Shown: one piece after another, positions 21,306 to 28,779 of the stretch | Layout of the letters: the number at the start of each line of letters is the position of its first letter | Position numbering within the stretch: the first letter of the stretch is position 1 | Assembly (NCBI GenBank): GCA_034698045.1 | Contig: JAQGAU010000410.1 | Location: 1-28,779, forward strand | Length of the DNA: 28,779 nucleotides | Direction of reading: 5' to 3' | From: Paramacrobiotus richtersi | Taxonomy: Eukaryota > Tardigrada > Eutardigrada > Parachela > Macrobiotidae | Made by a program: the position numbers and the translations under genes | The notes under the pieces: model-generated | What the model was told of the DNA's origin: nothing | Seen by the model: only the letters and a program-made list of their open reading frames with translations | Database searches by the model: none

Positions 21306-24071
21306 ATGTCGGTTCCAGCGGAGGAAACGTGCAACACGCAAGCTGCTCCTCGATCTTTCGCAGCTGGAGATGTGGTTCTTTCCTGCGAGCCATGGGTCTG
21401 CTCGTTCAGTTATAAGTATTATAAAAAACTGTGCGCGTATTGTTTCAAAATGCCAATTATGCCATCGGATAAGCTGATGATGTGCTCCCATTGCCAGCTC
21501 AATTATTACTGCGGCATCGAATGCCAGGTGAGAATAGTCGCATTCAAGTTCCGTTTAGGCTCTTCGTTGTGGACAAATTAGAAAATTCTGTTTAAATTAA
21601 TATGCTCTCATATCCAGACTGCCGATTGGAGAAAGGACCACAAGAGCGAGTGCAAAATGCTTAAAGAGATGAATGCCAACATCCGCAAACTGCACCCTAG
21701 TTTGGAGAAGCAGTGTGATGAGGAATGTGAGTTATTTGACTTCTGCACAGCGGAGATTCTTATGGCCAAGATTATCAACAAGATCAAGGCAAGTGCCGTC
21801 GATATGAAATTTGGTCGAGTGATCATGAAATCATGATGGCCTTGTGTTGTTCAGAGTGGCAAAAAGGAGCAACTGGCGGGTCTCGACAGAGAACTGACTG
21901 CACGAGAGGTTCTGGAACTGCTGCCTTACGATCCATGTTTCGAAAAAATGTAAGTGTATGTAGTACCGAACTTAATCAGTTGATCTTTAAGAAGAAAAAG
22001 TGTCAATCTATGTATTGGCGAAGTATCGTGCAGTTGCTGGCTGCGCCCCATTAATATACAAATTTAAACGTAATTATTTATTATTTCATCTGATTTACCT
22101 GGTTGTAATTTGTGGCAGTCCGGCCACTGTCTTGCGCTAATATTTTAGGGCCTAATTTTGTATCTTCTTTAATGGCTTGTTTAATGGCTCCTTGGTTTTC
22201 TGATCAAATTTTTTTTAAAGGTTTGCTATCGTTTGATTCTTGTCCCAGCGTATTATCTTATAACACGAAGCAATATTTTCTTCATAAACAATATTTTCCA
22301 ATAGTTTATTCGACAAGGCACCGCTGTATGAATCTGTTTCGTATTATAAAGGTTTAAACGGTCTACTTATTTCTTTCACCGGATCATCTGGCCGACAGCG
22401 ACACTGGGCAGCATTCCAACTGACTTTGACCAGCTGGCTCGAAAGGTCTTCTACAACGCCTTTCCGATTCAAGACCAAGTGAGCAAAGAGGAGGTGTTTG
22501 GCGCGGGACTTTTTCCACGGGCGCTACATCGGAAAATGACTCCAGTGTGTTGGGACATCAACGTCACCATGGATCTGCAACGACGGACGCTGGTTGTCCA
22601 CGCTACGGAGGACATCGTCAGCTATACTGGACTGAAGGATGTAAGTGACATTAAAGCTCCTCGGGATAAAACTGACAAAACCCGCTTTTACTTACAGCTG
22701 CGCCAGAACGAACTCTTAGTCAACATCTTTGCCACCTCTCTGCCGGAGCGCCAAATGTGGTTCGAGACCTGGTACTTCCGTTCGTGTACCTGCAAAAAAT
22801 GCACCGAAGAATACGTAAATTATCCACCAGACCAGTGTCCGTTTTTCTAGCGTGCAAATGGCCCGTGTCTTTCTTTTAGGATGCCGATATCAACCCGCTG
22901 AAGTGCCTGACCACCGGTTGTACCGAGCGGATCCCCAGCGATCACCGTGCCCTGCAACCGTGCCCCCAGTGTGGTGCGGTCAACGAACAGCGGCTGCGGC
23001 AGTTGAAGGTCCTGATGAATAGAAATGCTGCTATTGAGGCGTTCGTTCAGAGCTCTACGGAGCGTGGAAAGCCGCAGTACGGATTGCTGCTGGAACTGGA
23101 CCAGGCGAATATCGTCCACCTGGACGCTCATTACCGATACGTCCTCGGAAGCAATGTGCTGCGTTTCCTGCTCATTGAGGAGCGCTATAAACAGGCGTGG
23201 AATTTCTGCCCTGGACTGGTGGCATGTGCACGGTGAGTGGATCTGGTCTTGTAAGTATGTAAGCTCGTCTTTATTCCGCGACTTCGTAATTCTTAAATTC
23301 CCTGTCGACAGATGGTCTTGGTCGACCATAGAAGTACCGGGCTACTTGAATAAAAACTCTGGGAGGTTACTGTATGAGAGAATCCTTCGAATAAGCCTAG
23401 ACTCCGGTCAAACCGAAGGTTTTGCGCGAAAGCGTGCCACTGCATCGGTCCATAACTCTCAGATGTACAATGCTTTCGAAAGTGAAAAGGTGCATCGCCA
23501 CTGTCTGTGTGTGCGAGCAATGCATGAGCGGCTGTTAGCAATACGGTCAAAACGTTCACACAGAGATAATAACCGCAGTAACATCACAAACGTTTCAGCA
23601 GAAAAAGAATCAAGTGGCCTTGCCGCTCATGTCGGGGCGGGCACGTTTCATGTCTTCTGTGTTCAAAAACGATATGTAATGCAGCAAAACGATCTGTGCC
23701 AGTGCAGTAAGAACGTAGCATATTCTATAATAATTATTAGTGATGTGTTCTACGATTTCAGCGTCACCTATCCCAAACATCATATGGCTCGTGCCTGTGT
23801 GCTCCGCTTAGCCGGCATAGTACCATGTATGTGGTACACTCAAGTTGGCAAGGACGCAATTCGTCCGCATTGGAAGGATGTTCTCGATGCTAAAGCCTTG
23901 GACTGGTTGTGGGAAGCCCGGGAAATCTGTCGCAAACTAATTGGACCGGATAACCCGTGTGAGGCCGAACTTACCCGCGATCTTAAACGATTAGGACAGA
24001 TCACAATGGAGGTCACACCGGAGCATCTGGATCAGTTCCATGCTGATTGGCTGCGTCTACCGGAGGGATGA
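21306..24071 (+). CDS. SMYD-like SET/MYND protein, copy 2 (518 residues, 7 exons)
   Basis: Exons 21306-21527, 21618-21788, 21855-21949, 22352-22640, 22698-22814, 22880-23232 and 23762-24071 mirror copy 1 exon by exon, with the same phases; exon 4 is exactly 289 nt in both. That match fixes a poor acceptor (ataaag|g, 22351). Intron 2 is GC-AG (aag|gcaagt). The MYND finger is intact (CAYC, CSHC, YYCGIEC, HKSEC). The SET NHSC signature is again replaced (RKMTPVCWDINVTM). SYTGLKD and SCTCKKC are kept. The proteins agree closely in exons 1, 4 and 6 (SFAAGDVVLSCEPW, LKC...GCTERIPSD) and diverge at the C-terminus (EAREICRKLIGPDN). Tandem duplication is clear; function is inferred to be scaffold-like. 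A possible AATAAA lies at 24305-24310. Confidence 0.85.
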
Positions 24072-25828
24072 CGGGTAATGCAGGTTACGTTGCGGCGACC
24101 TTTTGTACGTGTTTCTCCTTGTCATATATTGGTGACCTTTTGTTCGTGTTTCTCTTATTTTGTTCCGCCGATATGAATTTGATTCGCTGAAGTGTATGTG
24201 TACACCATGGACCTTGTTAGTTTTTCATTGTGAATGTTTACTGATTTAGCTGGTTCACTTATTCCATATGAGAAGAATGTCAATAACCGTAAATGTTAGG
24301 GTTAAATAAAGTCGGCCGGTTTGCGTCGGATTTTGCATGTCTGCGCGTGGAACCACTGTGATGGTTAGCGACATGATATCATGGTGCCGGAATATACTGC
24401 CATAGGTTTCTTGAATTTGAACCATCTGGTCCGCATCTTTGAAACTCCAGTACTGTACACCTGTGTCATGCAACGCAACAACATCAGTTGAAAAATAATG
24501 ATAATGCATGGTGGAGACCAATATACCTTTGTCTTTGTTCCATTTCACAAGTGCGATGTTAGCAGAAGAACTAATTCGGTTCCCCGCACCGGCGGCGATT
24601 CGACGTACCGCCTGTGGCAGAGTTTTTTCCATCCATACTGCCAAGTGAATCGGTTGTCAGAATTTTGCTAGATCATGTAACATTAACAGAAATAACAAAT
24701 CTGAAAACTGTTTAACCCACTTCTACGTATAGACTCTTGAGACTTTGTAGATTCTTGTTAATGAGAAATGAGAACATTTATACCCCAAGGTCGCGTCGCG
24801 CTGCACGAAATTTTGCGATTAACAATTATAAAAAGATAAAGGTTGTTGAAACACTTAACATTTTTGCAGGTGGCATTCGGTAACCTAAGTTTAATGATGT
24901 AGTTTTTTTCTACGTTCACTAAAAGGAAAAATTCTTTTCTGTAAACCAGTTAATAGCAGATAATTAGCGTTACTGTTTTTGCACGTTACGGTCCGGGATC
25001 GCTTACTGACCGCGTAGATCGAAAGAAAAGGTTCATAGAGGCCTGTGTATTTCAGTCTGTTTACGCTATTACGGACATAAAACTCCTCTAAGCAATCACC
25101 ATTTGCAAAGTCTTGCAGCTATCCTCTTATATTTATGTTTGCTGCTTTCTGACATGTCCGAATAGATTTTGCCCGATTTCTAAGGCAAACCCTTAGTGTA
25201 TAATCCCTGCCTACACGTGTATAATATGTTCTCTTGCTCCAGTCCGGAGATGCAGATTAACGTACTCTTCTAATAAAGGCGCAAACTTCGGAAGTAAGCC
25301 TGTCTTTTACAGAAACAGAGAACGACAGAGAACGGTATGTTGACTCCTTTTGGTGTTCAAGTGCTTTCGCTTCTGTGAACTCTTCGAGACAGGAACAGCC
25401 TAATTAAGCGGGCACTCAGCCTGACTATAGCAAAAGCAGAAAAGATAATCTATTCTGCCTGGCTGTAATGTACATTGTACATAGAGTCATCAAAGCAGAA
25501 GACCGAAAGATGTCGTGGCAGAGGAGCAGCGCAATTTTCATGGACTGACGGGAGACAGCTTTACCAGTGCCAGGTATTATATACGATTGTTTCGAGTACT
25601 TTCTGGATTTACTGAATTCTGAAGCGGGGCATGCTGCAGTCTCAGTCAGAGACCAGAAAAAGCCTTTCTTTCAGTTGGCAAGCTGCTGACTGCTGTTCCA
25701 GCTTCATGCAATTATATATTCTGGCAACGAGCTTTGTTTTCAGCATTGAGAACAACTGAGTAAATCTGTTATCTATCGTTGCTAGAACACCGCTGTATAA
25801 CAGTTTTTGTAAACATTCCGACTCTCAT
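24072..25828. other. Largely gene-free interval of 1.75 kb
   Basis: Holds the 3' UTR of SMYD-like copy 2, with a direct repeat (gaccttttgt.cgtgtttctc at 24097-24117 and 24134-24154), a doubtful minus-strand frame listed separately, and otherwise AT-rich sequence. No RNA gene or long repeat is seen between 24700 and 25800. Confidence 0.5.
24255..24632 (-). CDS. Doubtful minus-strand exon or small gene
   Basis: From an ATG at 24632 the minus strand is open for 125 codons to 24255, and open further upstream to a tggcag that could be an acceptor. It includes ALVKWNKDKGILVSTMHYHY, a run with VVALHDTGVQYWSFKDADQM, and IFRHHDIMSLTITVVPRAD. Composition and amphipathic pattern look coding. No family is recognised, and no partner exons were found. 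A gt near the stop (aataa|gtgaac) could be a donor, making it an internal exon. It overlaps the likely 3' end of SMYD-like copy 2. Confidence 0.35.
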   Translation of the reverse strand: MEKTLPQAVRRIAAGAGNRISSSANIALVKWNKDKGILVSTMHYHYFSTDVVALHDTGVQYWSFKDADQMVQIQETYGSIFRHHDIMSLTITVVPRADMQNPTQTGRLYLTLTFTVIDILLIWNK

Positions 25829-25993
25829 TTGCAAACTTGTAACACAAAGTTTGATGCTTCCTTTTCAGTAAGTAACATTCGGATTCGGACGCAGCTGATT
25901 TGTCGACCTAACGAACAAGATTGCCGATTGCGTTACTTTCGACTGTGTTTGTCAAGTTCCGAGTATAAAAACATGAAACTCTATTTATTGCAG

Positions 25994-26413
25994 ACTTATT
26001 ACGGAGGGTTCTCTAAATCCGTTGCCAGCGACATGGTCAACGCCGAAGGTCCGTCTACCGGACAAGGTTACCAATTATCCGCCTCTTACGCCGGGGCACT
26101 AAAAGCCTATAATGAGTTGATTGCGACTCGTGTGAGCCACATCGTCGATTGGAAAAATAAACTTGTCCCCATAACTGAGCGGCTGAAATCCGAAATTGGA
26201 CAGTATCAGCTGGGCGAGGAAGATCGAAGCGAAATTGAGCTGAAAATCGGCAGCATGGAGCAGCTGGCAGCTGAAGCAGACGTCGCTCCACAGACGTTTA
26301 GTACGCTACCAAATGCGCATGACACATACCTATGGGATCTGAACAAGACGTATTCTGCATTAGTGGATGGATGTGTGATGTTACGCAAGACGGAGGCAGA
26401 AATCAAGAATAAG
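25994..26413 (+). CDS. Exon of an unrecognised helical protein
   Basis: A 420-nt exon lies between ttattgcag (25993) and aag|gtacgt (26414), phase 0 at both ends, 140 codons. It begins TYYGGFSKSVASDMVNAEGP and is mostly helical: YAGALKAYNELIATRVSHIV, LVPITERLKSEIGQYQLGEE, IELKIGSMEQLAAEADV and LRKTEAEIKNK. The frame is also open upstream without splicing to ATG 25973 (MKLYLLQ), which could be the start. A gtaagt donor at 25868 suggests a 5' exon ending there. No following exon could be assigned with confidence; without splicing the frame stops at 26477. I do not recognise the family. A soluble coiled-coil protein is likely. Confidence 0.55.
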
Positions 26414-27058
26414 GTACGTTTAATATGGACTGTGTCAGCGGATGGTACTCGCCCAGTGCGACGTCAACTGTGTCAATGAACCTAAAAGTTGAAGACCAAC
26501 ATTCGCGGTTTAGTAGTGAATAAAATATATCTCACACTGGAGTCCATTTGGTTCCGTGTAATATGATACAGTATGTGTAAACATACGTATATGTATGTTG
26601 GTAAACCATAAGTGATATCGCTCGTCTGAGAAATAATTGACACCTGGTGGTCGACACCTGACCATTTCTGCCTTCAAGCTTGTGGGATGACAACATGCAG
26701 TCATGGAGGCACAAACAACATTCCTTCGACAATGATTTTTTTTAAAAATGTTCGAAACTAACAAGTTTCTTAAAGTTCTATTGCATACTTTAAAACTGAG
26801 TGCTGATCGCGCCTGCATAACTTTACAAGCGAAAATTCTAGAAATGCATAGACGGGGACGAGGCGAAAGAAAGTGGGCAAAAACGCTGAAATCTCGAAAT
26901 TTTTTCTACTTCCCCTTCATCGAGCTAAGAATGATAACAACCAGGCACAGGGAGAAAAACTATAACTTACCTTTTCCGTTTGCGAAATGAAAGCGGTCGA
27001 ATGTCACGGAGCATCAGGCGGCCGATGTTAATTACCATTATTATTTTATGCATATTAC
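26414..27058. other. Interval without a supported gene
   Basis: Presumed intron or 3' end of the helical-protein gene, then upstream sequence of the receptor gene. A plus-strand frame at 26748-26990 starts with an ATG but turns into low-complexity Lys/Arg-rich sequence after 45 codons and is not called. A short run of T (26722-26735) is present. Confidence 0.4.
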
Positions 27059-27952
27059 ATGTATCATGGCGTAGTGCCGTATGTGCTAAATGTTATAACT
27101 TATGATCTGTGCGTAAATTGTTTGATGATCTGTAATTCCCGTCATTTACTAAGCTCGAGTGAAAATCAGAAGCCAGTCATGTTCGCTATACTTGGTAAAA
27201 CTGTAAATAATACTGAAAATTTAGCTGTGAAAAGTGTCGTCGGCTGCTAGTTAGTTATTGATTATTATTTACTGATTTGATAATGTTTTTTCGTTTCGTA
27301 GATGCAGAATGGAAACTCATAATGGAAGCGATCTCGAGGCGGACCCATACACTTGGAACTTGCCGTTCTCCTGAACGTTATATCCGTATGACGCATGTGT
27401 ATTCGGCTTTACTTGTCCTTTTGTCAGTTTGGGATGAAAACCATAATCTCGTAACCCACAATATGCTTGATGTTTTCACGTTTCATTTATTGTCGTTCCA
27501 AGTCATGCAGGGACTCCCCCTGGCTGCAGCAAGAATTTCAGGCAATGTCATGTAACGCGTTCCATACGTTTATTTCATCATTTCCAGTTTATTTTACACT
27601 TTCCAAATTCTGCATGAATTTGAAGCTATCTCGGGCATTCAGATGCGGCTATTTTGGTATAACAGTGCATCCCACGTTCGCGCAGTGTTTGAACACGATA
27701 GATTTTCGCATAACTTCCGGCGACTTCGAAATCAAGTGGTCAGAGAGTTTTTATCAACTGATTACTGCTGTCCACAAATCCCCAACTGTTGCGTATGTGC
27801 TTTGCGCTTTTCTTATTATTTATGTATTTGCTTTAGCCCAAATATCCAAAACATTACCAACAAAAAGGCAGGCGAGACCTTTCGCATGCACACCACTGGA
27901 AGCTAAAACGTTAGAACACGAACCGCAATATGATGAATTATCATTGTCGTAA
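27059..27952 (+). CDS. Probable chemoreceptor-like multi-pass membrane protein, 3' part
   Basis: Three exons chain in phase: up to 27194 (PYVLNVITYDLCVNCLMIC), 27302-27501 (DAEWKLIMEAISRRTHTLG, then RYIRMTHVYSALLVLLSVWD) and 27542-27952. The last carries AFRCGYFGITVHPTFAQCLN, a hydrophobic helix SPTVAYVLCAFLIIYVFALA and a polar tail ending DELSLS. Alternating hydrophobic segments and the Cys-Gly-Tyr-Phe pattern near the end recall invertebrate gustatory-receptor-type proteins, which are ligand-gated channels; this is resemblance, not a match. The second intron is only 40 nt with a gtcatg donor and needs confirmation. The 5' part, including the true start, was not located. Confidence 0.4.
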
Positions 27953-28536
27953 TAGTAACCTATGAAAAGAATATTGTACTCCATAATTTTCCTGTACATT
28001 AGGTAGACGTTATATGTAATACCATACTATCGTGTATCCTTTTTGCCGCTTACAAAATAATATTGGTGAAATCCTGTCTGTATCATGATAAGGAATAAGT
28101 GAAACCGCAAACCGTATGTGTTTCCTTCATCTGCATAGAAATGCAGGCCAGACGCTATGCACTGCAACTGAGAACACTGAATCTTCCTGGTGCTTTTTAT
28201 ATTAGTTTTTGCACTAAGCTAATGGTTCTGATGAGAACTAACTGTAGCCTCTCGCTCATTAGACTTTTCTATAAATCTGGGGGTGCGAAGTATCGTAACG
28301 CGCAGTGTTTCTATTCGTGCAGTACATTTGCTCCATTATAATTAATGACTGTTAATCCATGTTGAACGTTATAAACGAAAGCGGGCACAGTAAACAGGCA
28401 CACAAATATATAACCACACTAATCACCATACACGGTACAGTATGACCGGTATATCCCAAAGATTCTCGTTACGTCAATTTCCAAAACTTATAATGAAAGG
28501 CGCAATAGGCCGCGCTGGATCAACGGTCAGCGTGTT
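27953..28536. other. Gene-free interval
   Basis: AT-rich sequence after the receptor-like gene. A plus-strand frame at 28099-28341 has no splice context or family resemblance and is not called. Confidence 0.4.
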
Positions 28537-28581
28537 GTGTGACCTTTTTGAAACCTTTGCGAAGTAACGGACAACTGTGCA

Positions 28582-28779
28582 CTAGGCGTAATTAAAATTC
28601 TCCTTCCAAGAAATCTCGAAAAACAGTCGCAGTCCTTCCCAAAACTTTCCCAACCGCGCCGCATACGCAAAGCAGTTACCCGTCCCCACGCCATGATACA
28701 AAAGCAGCGTCAACATGTACCAGATATGGGGCAGGTTTTCTCCCATCCCCAACGCCATAACAATCCCGAACGGCATGAC
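28582..28779 (-). CDS. C-terminus of a seven-helix receptor-like protein, cut by the window edge
   Basis: The minus strand is open from the window end to a TAG at 28584-28582. It reads MPFGIVMALGMGENLPHIWY, then LLLYHGVGTGNCFAYAARLG and KFWEGLRLFFEISWKENFNY. One or two hydrophobic helices are followed by an aromatic, basic helix-8-like segment. In rhodopsin-type receptors this place has NPxxY; here it reads GNCFAY, so the motif is degenerate or the family is different. The last part is repeated in the relic near 17 kb. The gene continues to the right of the window. Confidence 0.45.
   Translation of the reverse strand, partial: VMPFGIVMALGMGENLPHIWYMLTLLLYHGVGTGNCFAYAARLGKFWEGLRLFFEISWKENFNYA

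Noticed and set aside
22847..23329. 160-residue minus-strand frame
   Set aside because: Antisense shadow of exon 6 of SMYD-like copy 2.
23025..24071. 348-codon plus-strand frame running through exons 6 and 7 of SMYD-like copy 2
   Set aside because: It reads exon 6 in the wrong frame and passes through a 529-nt intron. Only its last 310 nt match the real exon 7, and the paralogue shows the same splice positions.
1..28779. Bacterial or operon-like reading of the window
   Set aside because: Protein families are animal and the frames are broken by introns with GT...AG boundaries; no ribosome-binding sites or compact operons are seen.
1..28779. tRNA, rRNA or CRISPR features
   Set aside because: I saw no cloverleaf, ribosomal core sequence or regularly spaced repeat array on reading through, although a covariance-model scan was not possible.

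Overview
The window reads as nuclear DNA from a small-genome animal. Open frames are short and are joined across introns with clean GT...AG ends, often gtaagt donors, and many introns are only 40-110 nt. The gene families (SMYD-type SET/MYND proteins, MATH and BTB domains, Sec24, a secreted coiled-coil protein, probable seven-helix receptors) are metazoan. An invertebrate, perhaps an ecdysozoan such as a tardigrade, is my guess; the sequence does not prove the species. All gene models were spliced by eye from sites and reading phase.

Layout, left to right. 3-125: 3' end of an unknown gene. 229-1837: five-exon gene for a 237-residue protein with an MGSC acylation-type N-terminus. 2262-2821 and 2908-3444: two small unrecognised genes. 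3445-4441: gene-free, with short inverted motifs. 4442-10410: 15 exons that join in one frame and encode a MATH domain followed by a Sec24 COPII coat protein. 11209-13120: secreted protein with a coiled-coil tail. 13419-14072: partial unknown gene. 14504-15708: BTB-like protein ending in a ubiquitin-like domain, apparently starting inside a degenerate MATH domain. 15709-17954: gene-poor, with a receptor-like relic on the minus strand, a 27-bp tandem repeat and a 389-bp perfect-spacing hairpin. 17955-20518 and 21306-24071: tandem SMYD-like paralogues with seven exons each. 25994-26413: exon of an unknown helical protein. 27059-27952: 3' part of a probable chemoreceptor. 28582-28779, minus strand: receptor C-terminus, homologous to the relic at 17 kb.

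The most notable content is the pairing of ubiquitin-ligase-type modules with other machinery: MATH joined to Sec24, and BTB joined to a ubiquitin-like domain whose binding face and C-terminal GlyGly are lost. CUL3 adaptors use MATH and BTB domains, and CUL3-KLHL12 is known to act on the COPII coat, so a link between the two loci is possible, but that is inference. The two SMYD proteins keep the MYND zinc finger but lack the SET NHSC signature, so they look like scaffold or pseudo-enzyme proteins.
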